64,000 nucleotides of DNA. Origin: Ephydatia muelleri (taxonomy: Eukaryota; Porifera; Demospongiae; Spongillida; Spongillidae). Of the stretch, positions 22,169-33,160 are shown piece after piece; positions within the stretch are counted from its first letter, which is position 1; every line of letters begins with the position of its first letter. The notes under the pieces were generated by a model. That model saw only the letters and a list, made by a program, of their open reading frames with translations, made no database searches and had not been told where the DNA came from. The position numbers and the translations under genes are program-made. The stretch is taken from assembly GCA_013339895.1 (NCBI GenBank), contig JABACO010000109.1:39622-103621 (forward strand), read 5' to 3'.

Positions 22169-22916
22169 CACAGCCAAATTGTTACAAACTGTACCAGATA
22201 TGGTGAACGCAACATTCTGGTATAAGGATGTTGACCATATTTGGTACATAGTACGATAGCAAGCCACAATCTGGCCCAGACTGTTTTGACAGCCACTATC
22301 AGAATGGCGCTACATTTTGGTACATATACGCGACAATATGTACCAGACTGTCGGACATAAGCACCTCAGATTGTATACATGTATGGAACCAGCCCTGAGA
22401 AATTTTATATTAGCGCTTTATCGGATCAATGTGAGCGAAATATGAACACATCCAATGCACGAGTATCGCGTGGCATCTCCGTATAACTTGGACAGTTCTG
22501 CTGGGACTCGAGATCGGCGGGCGGATAAAAAAATGCATCGTCCTCAGCTATCGCTGACTGCAACTACGGAGGCAATTGAGTAGTTTGTATTGACAAAGCT
22601 ATCCTCACCTGAATACACAGTGGAGAGATGGGCGCTACCTCGTAGCCGAGTTGGGTAAGTAGATATTCTTATTGGAGCGCACCGGTAGCATGTGAAATAG
22701 GTCAATGCGTTGGCAAACACTACTTATGTGTGTGTATCTGTTCCCCTCTCTCCTTCTGTTTGTTCCCCTCCCTCATCCCCTACCTCATTCTGTAACTAGA
22801 ATTCTATTTGTAGCGGATGCGGTAGGCGATGCTAGGTGATGTACTGGTTAAGCGTTTGTGCACACTGAAAACTTTCTGTACTATGGATCAACGAAATGGT
22901 ACTCCAGCGGGCTCGT

Positions 22917-23056
22917 CAGGCGCCAGCACATCGGGCACGTCAGGCACCAGCACATCGGGCACGTCAGGCACCAGCACATCGGGCACGTCAGGCACCAGCA
23001 CATCGGGCACGTCAGGCGCCAGCACATCGGGCACGTCAGGCGCCAGCACATCGGTC
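22917..23056. repeat. 24-bp tandem repeat in the gag-like region, about 6 units
   Basis: The unit GGCACCAGCACATCGGGCAC + GTCA encodes Ser/Thr/Gly repeats at the start of the gag-like product. Units are nearly identical. Confidence 0.85.
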
Positions 23057-25879
23057 ACGGACGTCGTCTCGCGTATACTTCTTGGGTTGCAGACCATGCA
23101 GAATGAATTGAAAAGCGTTAGGCAGGGCCAGGACGAGACGGCGCGGATGGTGCGGGAGAGCCAAATCGAGTCCGCACGAATCAGTGCAAAGGGGAAGAAG
23201 CCGGCGTACACCTTCAAGAAGAAGGGAAACGAAATACAGTCCGCCTTCATCGACAAGGTGACGGAACAGGTGGCTTCGGCAACAGCGCGGATGGAGAGAG
23301 TGATGGCAGCGGACGAGAGCGGGGCAGCACATCTGGCTAGAGCGAAGGAGGATCTGGAAGAAGGTATCAAACTTCTTTCCCGCAGGCAGAAAATGATTAA
23401 GTTCGCCGATCGGTCGGACTCCGGATGGGCAGTCGTAGAGGAGTACGAGGACGATGCACTGGCGTCGAACTCGGAAGACGAGCGAAAGATGGAGAAGGCC
23501 GAGAGGGCGGCTGAGAGGAAAGTGGCAAAGAAAAGGAAGTTGAAGGAAAGTAAGACGAGGGAGGAGGCTGCCAAGAAGGGTGGGTTGCGGCCTAGTACGG
23601 AGCCACTGATGGCTTTTGCACCGGTGAAACCCCCATGGCTCCTAAACCTATGGCGCCGAAACCCTCTGGAGGGTGCTTCCACTGTGGAGGGAGCTGGGGC
23701 ATTTCCGTAGGGAGTGCCCTAAGGCATTGGCCAGTGTGCCGTATCCTTTGCCCAATGTTAGTGAAGGGACTCATGGCTGGTGAGAGCATATGTGAGAGGG
23801 GTAAGAATGTAGCACAAAGTGGTGGGGAATGTACGAAGGAATTAACACCTGAAATTGTTGCCTGTGAAGGTGAGGGAGGGCATGGCAGGTGTTGGGAGGT
23901 GCAAGAGGGTGATGCGGGTGCATTTTCTGTGAGGGGAAGATTGGGCAATTGTGTACAGTATTGGGAACAGGTGCTGCATGCACCTCCATGGGTGTTAGAT
24001 ACAGTAAGAAATGGGTATATACTCCCCTTTTATTCGTTGCCTACACCATATTCTCGGCCTAATCAGCGTACAGCGCTGCTAGAGAGGGAATTTGTTAATG
24101 GGGCAGTGAGTGACTTACAAAATGGAGGATATATCGAGGAGGCAAAAGAGCCACCTGTAGTATGTAGCCCATTATCTGTAGTCATGAATGGGGGTGGGCA
24201 AGAAGCGTCTGGTGGTGAATCTGAGACATGTGAACGGATTCCTCTGGAAACAAAAGTTCAAGTACGAAGATATACGTGTGGCAATGGCGATGTTTGAGAA
24301 AGGTGAGTGGATGTTTTCATTTGATCTTAAGTCGGGGTACCACCATGTTGATGTGGCCCAGCAGTATCGTAAGTACCTTGGATTTGAATGGGGTGGGGTT
24401 ACTTACACGTTTGTGGTGTTACCATTTGGCTTATCATCTGCTCCATATGTCTTCACTAAGATGATGCGTCCTTTAGTCCGCTTATGGCGAAGTAAAGGAA
24501 TTAAAGCAATCGTGTATCTGGATGATGGTATTGTTTCCTCTCAGAATGAGAGCAGTGCAAAAGCATCTAGTGCATGGGTCAGGGATACCCTAGATAGGGC
24601 AGGTTGGGTTTGCAATGAGGCCAAGTCAGTATGGGTGCCAACTCACGAGCTTGTTTGGCTAGGGTTCAACTTGAACTTGAGTAAAGGGAGTATTTCTGTC
24701 CCAGAAGGAAAAGTTAGGGCATTGCAGCACAGCCTTAAGGTGGCAGTTAAGACATCTAGCCTGTTAGCTAAGACGGTTGCTAGCCTGATAGGCAGAATCA
24801 TATCCATGAGTCTAGCATTGGGTCCAGTAGCCAGGTTCAGGACGCGGGCATTGTATGCCCTGTTAGAATCTAGACAAGCTTGGTGTGACATTTTACTCAT
24901 CACACAAGATGCAGGGGAAGAATTGAGGTTTTGGGTTGAGTGTTTTGATCAGTTTAATTCACAACCAATATGGCATAGCCCAGCAGCAGTGAGATGTGTG
25001 TACTCCGATGCTAGTGATACTGGGTATGGTGGGTACACCGTAGAACATGGTATGCATGTTGCACAGGGTAATTGGTTACCTGATGAAGCTGTGCAGAGCT
25101 CTACGTGGAGGGAGTTAGTGGCAGTGGGGAGGGTACTGGAAGCAGTAGCACACAAGCTGAGCAATGTGAGGGTGCGTTGGTTCACAGATAATCAAAATGT
25201 GGTGCGCATTTTGCAAGTGGGTAGTGCTAAGTCACACATTCAAGTAGAGGCTTTAAAAGTGTTTAAAGCTTGTATCCAGTACAACATTCGGCTAGAGCCA
25301 GAATGGATACCCAGGGAAAGGAATGAACTTGCCGACTATATCAGTCGTATTGTAGACTATGATGATTGGCAGTTAGACCCTGCGGTGTTTGCAATGTTGA
25401 ATGCACTATGGGGACCGTACTCTGTGGACAGATTTGCGTCATCATATAACACACAACTTGTGCGGTTCAACTCACGTTTTGCATCTCCTGGGACAGAGGC
25501 AGTGGATGCATTTACAGTAGACTGGCATGGGGAGAACAACTGGTGGTGTCCACCCCCTAGCCTTGTACCAAGGGTTATAAGGCATATGGAAACATGTAAA
25601 GCCCATGGGACGCTAGTAGTTCCGTGTTGGGAATCAGCCCCCTTCTGGCCGTTACTGTGGCTAGAAGGTGAAGGTTGGGCACCTTTTATTGTGGACACAC
25701 GGTCATTGCCACTGTCAGAGTGGTTGGTCAGACCTGGTAGATCAGGTGGTCAGTTGTTTAAAGGGAAGTTTCCCAATACTGCTATGTTGGCAGTGTGTAT
25801 AGATTTTGGGGGCGGTAGTGCGAGGTGCGCGGACCTCAACAGTTAGCGCCCAATGTGTTATGGGTAGTACTGTGTGCAT

Positions 25880-26090
25880 GCCTGGATAGCTATGTCGATC
25901 GCCGAGATTGACTGTGGAAGCCTGGATGGCTATGTCGATCGCCGAGATTGACTGTGTGAGCCTGGATGGCTATGTCGATCGCTGAGATTGACTGTGGGAG
26001 CCTGGATGGCTATGTCGATCGCCGAGATTGACTGTGGAAGCCTGGATGGCTATGTTGATCGCTGAGATTGACTGTGTGAGCCTGGATGGT
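25880..26090. repeat. 40-bp tandem repeat between RNase H and recombinase, 5.3 units
   Basis: Each unit starts GCCTGGATGGCTATGTCGAT and ends ATTGACTGTG with a 3-base variable tail. It contains a short inverted motif (CGATCG). It lies in the spacer between the two enzyme regions of the Ngaro-type element. Confidence 0.9.
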
Positions 26091-27199
26091 TGGATCTCCA
26101 GCATCGGATGCTGGCAGGCCAACCTGGGCTTTGTAGGAATGGTGCACTTCTAATCTATCTTTTCCTATTGTTCTTCAACACAGGTGTGTTCTCAGCAGGA
26201 GCTTGGCCGTTGCTGGGCAACCTAGAGGACCCTGAGCTGAGGAGATTGGCACAATCCCTCCCAGCAACAGTGCTGAGAAGCAGGGCAGATAGCACCACCA
26301 AAAAGTACCTCGGAGCATTTCAGAGATGGAAGACATGGGCAGAAGCCCGGCAAGGAGTGCCAAGTTTTCCAGTACACGAGCTTCATCTGGTGCTGTACAT
26401 GCAGCACCTCAGTGAGTCCACTGAGAGTAAAGCTGCTGTAGAGGAGGCAGTGCATGCGCTATCATGGTTGCATGGGTTAGCAGGGCTCCAGCCATTCAGT
26501 GGGTCACCCTTAGTTAAGGCTACCTTAGAAGGGTTACGGCGTATATTGGCCAAGCCTAAGGTTCGGAAGGAACCAGTGACGGCAGATATGTTGAAGGCCA
26601 TGGTGGAGGCTGCTGGGCCAGCTCCATCCCTGACAGAGGTCAGGTTGTTGGCAGTGTGTTTGGTAGCATATGCTGGGTTCATGCGGTGTGATGAGCTGCT
26701 GAAGCTCAGAGGCTCTGATGTAACCTTTAATGCCGAGGGCATGGTGGTTAAGATAGAGTCTAGTAAGACAGATCAATACAGGGAGGGAGCGTCCCTAGTT
26801 ATTGCACGCACCGGGCAGGTAACATGCCCAGTTGCCATGATGGAATGCTACTGTCGCATGGGCGAGGTAGACCACACATCCCAGGCAAAGTTGTTTCGTG
26901 GGATAGTGAGCACTAAGAGTGGGGAGCGTCTGCGCAAGGATGGTGGCCTCAGTTACACCAGATTGAGGGAGCTTTTATTAGAAAAAGTGGCACAGTTGGG
27001 TTTTGACCCAGCGTTATTTGGTATGCATAGTTTGAGAGCAGGGGGTGCTACAGCGGCAGCCAACGCCGGTGTGGAAGATAGACTTTTCAAGAGGCATGGC
27101 CGTTGGAAGTCTGAATCAGCCAAGGATGGTTACTCTCTAGAGCGCCGTTTGAAAGTGTCTAAAGGTCTGGGTATTTAACCGGGCCCGTTCTTTGTGTCT

Positions 27200-27311
27200 C
27201 TATGTGGTTGTGGTTGTTTGCAGGCGTGCACAACGACGCTAAACCAATTCAGTGTCATGGGAGGGGGAGGTGAGGGTGGCAGGCGTGCTGTGGACAATGG
27301 ATGGGAGGGAG
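27200..27311. repeat. B1 repeat of the Ngaro-type element
   Basis: TATGTGGTTGTGGTTGTTTG through TGGACAATGGATGGGAGGGA, directly abutting A2. It is repeated as B2. Confidence 0.9.
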
Positions 27312-27475
27312 ATATACGTTTCTGTCGTTTGTACGGAGTTAAATTAGACAGAAACTAAGCTCCCTCCCAATGCGATTGGTCAGACAGCACGTGGTGGCCA
27401 CGTGGGGGGGTATATGTAGGGTGGAAGGGGCGTAACAATTCAGTCTAAGCGTTTGTGCACACTGAAAACTTTCCC
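27312..27475. repeat. A2 repeat of the Ngaro-type element
   Basis: Second copy of A, joined to B1 with a shared GGGAG junction. It continues with AGCGTTTGTGCACACTG, which in A1 is displaced to 22851. Confidence 0.9.
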
Positions 27476-27798
27476 CGGGAGGGTTGTATGTTTCACGTAA
27501 TGCAGGCAAGAAGCAGGAAAAGAGGTTCCTTAGCCAGAGAGCAGATCATGAAGTCTCTTCACTGGAGGAAGGCGGCGGCGGAACATTGTGTTTGTTGTTT
27601 GTGAGCGGTTATTGTTTGGTTATTTTCCTACTGTGTGGATTTTCCCCACTGGGTTTTTTCCCACAGAGGTTTTTTCCGTGCAGGTGTGTGGGCCCACCCT
27701 GCTAAATTAATTATGCGTTTGGCCCCCGCTCTGTGTGTTCGTGTGTGTTGTTGATGGAAAGTTCATAGATGTGGTTGGAATGTGTTGAGGTGGAAGTG

Positions 27799-27956
27799 TA
27801 TGTGGTTGTGGTTGTTTGCAGGCGTGCACAACGACGCTAAACCTATGTGGTTGTGGTTGTTTGCAGGCGTGCACAACGACGCTAAACCAATTCAGTGTCA
27901 TGGGAGGGGGAGGTGAGGGTGGCAGGCGTGCTGTGGACAATGGATGGGAGGGAGCA
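27799..27956. repeat. B2 repeat, right end of the Ngaro-type element
   Basis: Same sequence as B1, with its first 45 bases present twice in tandem (27799 and 27844). The end ATGGATGGGAGGGA(G) touches the LINE coding sequence directly. Confidence 0.9.
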
Positions 27957-27957
27957 A

Positions 27958-28655
27958 CTGCTAGAGGGGTTGGGACCCACCCTAGAGCTGAACACTTTTC
28001 ATCGTTGGCCTGGTGTTTCCTGCTCTCCGTTGCCTCAAGGACTGCACCAAACGTTGCTCCCGCTTCAGCTAAAGTTGAAGGGTTTAGCGGTGAGACAACG
28101 GAGATGTCCAGGGCAACGGGCCTCCCAAGGTTCCAATTCTGTAACAGAATATCGGCAGGTCTTGACTGCGAATGGTCGGGAAAGAGCCCAGCGCCAACTT
28201 CAACTTGGACAGAAGCATGCGCACGGTGAAGGAAGTGCACTAAAGTGTCCCTGAGTGCATTATGGCGTAATACAGCATCACCCCCACATTTGCATGTTAA
28301 AGCGTGGTGTCCGAGAGGGTCCAGACTGTGGGCAGGGCAGAAGGCACACTGAGAGCCCTGGGAGGTATCTAGGCCCAGCCACCACTTGACAGCTACCCTG
28401 AATTCAATGGGGTCAAGATGTAGACCTTGGGATGTGGAAGGAATAACTGATAGCCAGGATGTGGCATGAGGAGCTGAAACTGATAGCAGCCTAGCCTTGT
28501 TAGCAGGAGAGGATCGATCAAAAAGGTCTTGAAAACAAAGGTCATTCACTTTAGAAGACAGAAGCTTCTGACTGACGGGTGAGGAGATAATGGAATTGAC
28601 AGAAAGTTTCTCGATTGGAGAAACATGAGAATTAAAGTGGTCAATGGCATTTGTG
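27958..28655 (-). pseudogene. LINE C-terminal REL-endonuclease-like domain, main part
   Basis: The minus-strand frame reads KARLLSVSAPHATSWL, then a CCHC cluster CAFCPAHSLDPLGHHALTC, RHNALRD, and RPADIL...RPVALDISV. The order Cys-Cys-His-Cys, RHN, (R)PADI, DISV is that of the restriction-like endonuclease at the C-terminus of R2/R4/NeSL-type LINEs. The frame then reaches EKCSALGWVPTPLAV and is cut by the Ngaro insertion at 27957. The remaining tail is at 21861-22030. Confidence 0.75.
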
Positions 28656-28664
28656 ACTTTTCTA

Positions 28665-28868
28665 CTTAGTTTAATTGACAGATAACAATCAATTTTTATT
28701 GTATGTTTAATTGACCATCTATTATTAATGTATTGTGTACTCATGTATTGATTTTGGAGTTACAATTGTGATTAATTACAAAGATAAAGTAGGGTAAGTA
28801 ATTTGTGCTCCCCTGTACACATATACCCTAATATGTGTACAGGTGTACACACGGATGCACAATAGACA
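28665..28868. repeat. right end block of E1
   Basis: TTAGTTTAATTGACAGATAA and on to GGATGCACAATAGACA, nearly identical to 18128-18329 in E2. It marks the end of E1 and the return to DDE1 sequence. Confidence 0.85.
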
Positions 28869-28935
28869 ATATGAATGGTGCGGATCTTTTTGTTAAAATG
28901 CAGCCTCTTATAATAGAATAGAATGCGCGCGTTTT

Positions 28936-28975
28936 GTGTGACCAGAGATAATCTATATATTATCTCTGGTGTGAC
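28936..28975. mobile_element. 26-bp micro-palindrome flanked by 7-bp direct repeats GTGTGAC
   Basis: The insert is CAGAGATAAT - 6 nt - ATTATCTCTG (28943-28968) between perfect GTGTGAC copies (28936-28942, 28969-28975). A second unit of the same design is at 58495-58532 with a different flank. CAGAG ends and a 7-8-bp duplication suggest hAT-type mobilisation. It lies in the leader of DDE1. Confidence 0.7.
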
Positions 28976-29070
28976 GTTAGCCAGTTCTTTGTGTGATCTA
29001 TAGCGCGGGCGCATCTAATGACCTTTTATACGCGTGACTTCGAACGGTTGTACATCATAAGCGTCTTGGA

Positions 29071-31633
29071 ATGGCTGATCGCTTGCTTTGCACACTGGGA
29101 GAAACTTTTGGAGAGGATTGCAATGAAAGCATTGAAAGGGTCACACCAGAAGAAGTGGAGCTCCTGCAGCTACGCACAGGCCAGGTTGTATCTGAATTAT
29201 GTAGCAAACATCGGAAGTTATATCTGCAACACTATTCATTGGGCCAGAAGAAATGCTGCGATCCATTGGAGAATCATCCAACCAAAATTATGGTTAGAAG
29301 CCTACGTGTCATCACACCAGCGATGGCAGAGAAATGGAGCACTGAGGATGTGAGGCTGGTACCGGGGAAGAAACTTTGCACATGTTGTCGCAAGCAACTG
29401 TCTCGGCAGGCTGCTCCTTGCACATCCCATCATGACAGCGACATTGGTGCAGAAAGTGATGGTGAGGTTGACGAAGCCAGTAATAGTGACAGTTTTGGTG
29501 ATGAAGATGTACATGTAAGCACCCAACTTTCAGCCTTACTAGTTAGCATAAGTGAATCACCTATTGTGAAGAAAAGGATGCTTGTAAAGAGTTATGCTGA
29601 TGATAAGATGAGAAGGATCGAAGAAGGTATAAGGAAGGTGTTAGGATTGGAGCCATCAAAGGTGGAAGAAGACTTCAAAGAGATGATCCTGCAGCTGAAG
29701 CACAAGTTTGATGACAGTGAAAAGGTAAGTGAGAAGGTCCAGGTGCTCACAATACTGCCACAGTCGTGGTCAATCAGGAGGATACAGGAGGTATTTGGTG
29801 CAACATATCGTACTGCTCGATTGTCAAAGCAGTTAGCTGCTAGTGAAGGGATCATGGCAACACCCAATGCTCGCCTGGGGAAAGTGTTGCCTAAAGCTGT
29901 TGAAGAAAAGGTGGTGGCATTTTACTTGAGCGATAATGTTAGTCGGATGATGCCTGGAAGTAAAGATTATGTTTCAATGTACATACACGGAAAGAAAGAA
30001 CGTGTCCAGAAAAGGCTTTTACTTTTCAGTCTAAAGGACGCCTTTTTGCAGTTTTTAGATGAAAATGTGGGGCTGAAGATTGGCTTAACAAAGTTTAAGG
30101 AGTTCAGACCTCGGAACGTGATACACACAATGTATGTGTGTGTACCACACATCAGAATGTGAAGCTTATGATTGAGGGTTCTAAAGTCCTAACCTTGGAG
30201 GGAATTAGGCGTATGTGTGGTGAGGATGGGGACATCACATACAAACACCTGCTTGCCAGCCTGCTGTGCAAACCAGCCCTCCCAGCTTGTTACTTGGGTA
30301 CTTGTGCACTGTGTGGTAACATCGAATCAATTGCAGATATCTGCAGTCACTGTGATCAAGACGAGGAATGCCCTTCATGCACTAAAGTTACACATCTGAA
30401 GAAGGTATTGGTGGCTGGATTGGAGGAACAGTGTGTGGATTCTGTATCATACAAAGCATGGGTATCTGTGGACCATACAACGTTAGTAACCATAACCCAA
30501 ACGGCTGATATCTTTGTCGACTCTTTAGTAGAATACCTTTTGAAGCTGCGCAAGCACGACTTCATTGCAAAAGAGCAAGCTGCGTTTTTAGTAGAGAAGA
30601 AGTCTTCTTTACAAGAAGGTGAAATTGTTGTGCTTGGTGATTTCGCTGAAAATGACAGCTTTGTTATTCAGGACGCAGTTCAGGGGTTCCACTGGAACAA
30701 CACTCAGGCAACGATCCATCCGTTTGTTGCATACTACTATGATGCTGTGAGAGGTGAAGTTTGCTTCCTGAATTTCGTAATCATTACAGACTCACTCACG
30801 CATGATAGTGTGGCAGTTCACTGCTTTGTAAAAAAGCTGTTAACATTCCTGGTCACCAAGCTTACTGTGAAGAAAGTGTACTACTTCTCAGATGGAGCTG
30901 CTTCCCAATATAAAAACAAAAAGAACTTTGTGAACTTAGCTTTTCATAATCGAAAAAAACATCGAAGCAGAGTGGCACTTCTTTGCCACTGCTCATGGCA
31001 AGGGCCCATGCGATGGGTTAGGGGGAACAGTGAAGCGCGAAGCTGTCAGAGCAAGTTTGAAGGAAGAGACCACTAGAAGGGCAGATACAAACACCACAAG
31101 AGCTTTCTGAATGGGCAAAGGATGCCATTCTTTCTGTCACCTTTGAATTTGTTGACAAAAGTGAGGTAGAAGCTGAAGAATGTGCTCTTCAAGAACGTTT
31201 AGATGCAGCTGTAACCATTGAAGGAACCCTGTCCTACCATGCATACTATCAACTGAAAAATTGCACAAACAAGCTTATGGTGAAGACATACTCCAGATCA
31301 CTTTCTAGTGAAATTGTGCAAATTTCGAACCATCGTGAGCCCATTCCTATTGACGATGTCGTTGGGTATGTGATTTGCCAATACGGAGGTGCGTGGTGGC
31401 TTGCCTTTGTTCTTAAAACAAATTCCAATGCTAAAGAAGTAGAATTAAAGTTTATGCATCCAGCTGGCCCATCTCCTTCCTTTGTTTTCCCTAGAAAGGA
31501 TGATATCTTGATCGTTAGCCATGCTGACATATTGATGAAGGCTAACCCTACCACAACTACAGGTCGTGTCTACAATGTTTCGAGCGAAGAGGCAGAAACT
31601 GCATCACGTTTTCTTAGACTGAAGTGCATTTAA
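29071..31633 (+). pseudogene. DDE1 transposase gene, frameshifted
   Basis: The start is ATG 29071 (MADRLLCTLGETFGED). Parts: N-terminal Cys/His zinc-binding region ending LVPGKKLCTCCRKQL (residues 1-115); acidic linker; helix-turn region with ILPQSWSIRRIQEVFGATYR; RMMPGSKDYVSM; TTHQNVKLMIEG; a CxxC pair region LGTCALCGN...CSHCDQDEECPSC. The nuclease core follows: LGDFAENDSFVIQDAVQGFHWNN (first Asp), YYFSDGAASQYKNKKNF (second Asp), and in another frame EWHFFATAHGKGPCDGLGG (Glu). The C-terminal domain is GYVICQYGGAWWLAFVL...KFMHPAGPSPSF. Frame changes lie near 30138 (a GT slippage run) and 30965, with an in-frame stop near 31108. The family is common in invertebrate genomes as uncharacterised proteins; the DDE role is inferred. 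Confidence 0.7.
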
Positions 31634-31694
31634 GTATTTAACCATTTTTTGTAATTGCTATTTACAATTAAAGTGAACAAGCAACAATCTTAGG

Positions 31695-32022
31695 CAATCA
31701 GGCTGATACTTCAATGTTAAAAGTGTGGTTACCATTCAAAACCCCTTTATGTTTTATGTGCCACTCATTTCTATACATATGGGCAATTCTTCAATAATCA
31801 GTGCACTAGCTTTTTAGGTGTACATTTTGTGTGCATGCATCACTCCTACATACATGTACAATCAGGCTGATACTTCAATGTTAAAAGTGTGGTTACCATT
31901 CAAAACCCCTTTATGTTTTATGTGCCACTCATTTCTATACATATGGGCAATTCTTCAATAATCAGTGCACTAGCTTTTTAGGTGTACATTTTGTGTGCAT
32001 GCATCACTCCTACATACATGTA
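31695..32022. repeat. 164-bp perfect tandem duplication downstream of the DDE1 gene
   Basis: The units 31695-31858 and 31859-32022 start CAATCAGGCTGATACTTCAA and look identical. This is a recent local duplication in the 3' non-coding part of DDE1. Confidence 0.9.
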
Positions 32023-32481
32023 CATGTACATGCACACAATCACCCAGATGAAAATTCATTGCTTAATGTGGAATGTGGTGCAAACCGCTTGTGTAAACTA
32101 CTGCCTAATATGGTAGTTATGCTGTGAACATTTTGTTAATATTATTTTGCATTGGCATTAATATTTCACCTTATATCTCGGAAACCCTCAGAGTCCCCAA
32201 CCTAAAACTTGCTGATTCTGGTAGCTAACAGTTAGAGCATTATGCTGGTATAGGTTTGTAGGCAAGAGCTTAAGAAACTTTTTGTCACTGGCAAATAGAA
32301 GTTCCACACCTTAGAAACTACCTTTTAACATGATGGCTTCATTTTTTTACACCTAACCACCACCCATGTACATGGTACCAGATGGAGTTGTATTATAGTG
32401 TATATCACAAAGAATAGCCCAGCTGTAAGCAAAAACGCCCCCCTGTTTACATAAGCATTGCAAAACATGCTAAATGTTAAA

Positions 32482-32626
32482 TCACTCACAGTTTATCCTG
32501 GTTAATAACAGAGACCTCAAAATCTATGTATGCACATATAAATATGATATCATCAATGTGGTAGAGTGATAAACAACATTGGACAAAGTCATGGCAAAAG
32601 TTGATCCATCTGACATGACTTTACCC
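32482..32626. repeat. right inverted repeat of DDE1
   Basis: Reverse complement of 16524-16669, ending GACATGACTTTACCC. A third, solo copy of about 97 bp lies at 37821-37917 in the same orientation. Confidence 0.85.
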
Positions 32627-32639
32627 GGTGGTGAAAGAG

Positions 32640-33160
32640 GGATGGTGAGGGTGAAAATGTAACTGTAGAGGATAATGCTGGAGGTGAGTATAACTGTATC
32701 TGGTCAGATGCCCTCAGCAGATTAATCGATTCCAGCATCCCCTGGTAGTTCTGATCAACTGATTGAAGCATATTGTAGACAGAATTTAATTTCCAATGCT
32801 CTCGATGGAGATTGGGGGTGTAATGATGGTCCAGGTTACTCAACCAGTTCTGGTTTTGGGCTTGCTGGTCCTGTGAGTGGTGCAGGTGTGGCAGGTGGTG
32901 CTGGTGGGCCTGGCAGAGCTGGGGATAGAGGTGGTCCTGCTGCTCCTCTTTCCAGAGCTGCCAGAGAGTTTTATGGGCGATTTTGGACCCTTCTGGCAGC
33001 ACATAGTTCTATAATACACACATGCAAGAAAGTACATCATTAATGGCATTGCAACAATGAAAGAGTATCCAATAATGTGCACATTTAGCTGAACAAATTG
33101 CACGGGGTGTTCATAAATGAGACAAACTGTTATCTCCAATTTGTACCATATTTATATGGC
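32640..33160 (-). pseudogene. proline-rich block P, degraded copy 1 (minus)
   Basis: It is homologous to 36380-37010. It reads CSFIVAMPLMMYFLACVYYR-like hydrophobic segment (here YSFIVAMPLMMYFLACVYYR), then after a TATTATAG acceptor-like site ELCAARRVQN, Pro/Ala-rich repeats and a coiled-coil remnant. Stops occur in the frame that copy 2 keeps open, so this copy is broken. Confidence 0.5.

Larger units (their letters stand above)
22031..27956 (+). mobile_element. Ngaro/PAT-type tyrosine-recombinase retroelement with split direct repeats
   Basis: This is a DIRS-order fossil of about 5.9 kb. Parts in order: A1 repeat (22031-22168, with a further 25-bp match at 22851-22875); gag-like region (about 22883-23710) with a Gly-Thr-Ser repeat leader and a zinc knuckle; reverse transcriptase plus RNase H (about 24188-25846); a 40-bp tandem repeat block; tyrosine recombinase (about 26090-27178); then B1, A2 and B2. 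The arrangement A1 - genes - B1 A2 B2 is typical of the Ngaro/PAT group; no methyltransferase is seen. It sits in the LINE without a target duplication, as expected for recombinase integration. It looks nearly whole, with perhaps one or two breaks, and is probably fairly young. Confidence 0.85.
21841..28655 (-). mobile_element. 5'-truncated LINE insertion (REL-endonuclease type) in E1, split by a Ngaro element
   Basis: The LINE pieces are 27957-28655 and 21841-22030 on the minus strand. The 9-bp duplication ACTTTTCTA flanks the whole insertion (21832-21840 and 28656-28664), and E2 keeps the empty site at 18119-18127 (TTACTTTTCTAATTAGTTT). The 3' UTR is only about 20 bp. No reverse transcriptase is present, as expected for a 5'-truncated copy. 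Confidence 0.8.
16670..28868. mobile_element. E1: composite DNA element, host of E2, a hAT and a LINE
   Basis: E1 survives in pieces: 16682-16963, 18330-18337, 21204-21840 and 28665-28868. They match E2 (16964-18329) closely in the same order. The right tip ends GGATGCACAATAGACA. The left tip, which should read TGTCTATTTGCATCC, is missing or lost near 16670. E1 includes an 18-bp minisatellite and several copies of a GTGTACA-x2-TGTACAC palindrome. No transposase is recognised, so it is probably non-autonomous. Confidence 0.65.
16524..32626. mobile_element. DDE1: DDE-type DNA transposon, inflated from about 3.9 kb to 16.1 kb by nested insertions
   Basis: Inverted repeats of about 145 bp start GGGTAAAGTCATGTCAG at 16524 and end with the reverse complement at 32626. 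By eye they differ at only a few positions, so the element is fairly young. The transposase gene is at 29071-31633. Composite element E1 (about 16670-28868) sits just inside the left inverted repeat. Without it, 360 bp would separate the left tip from the gene, almost the same as in DDE2 (48199-53019), which supports the model. No target duplication could be read. The superfamily is not assigned; a Sola-like element is one possibility. Confidence 0.7.

Noticed and set aside
24643-25698. Minus-strand frames opposite the reverse transcriptase region
   Set aside because: Shadows of the plus-strand retroelement coding sequence.
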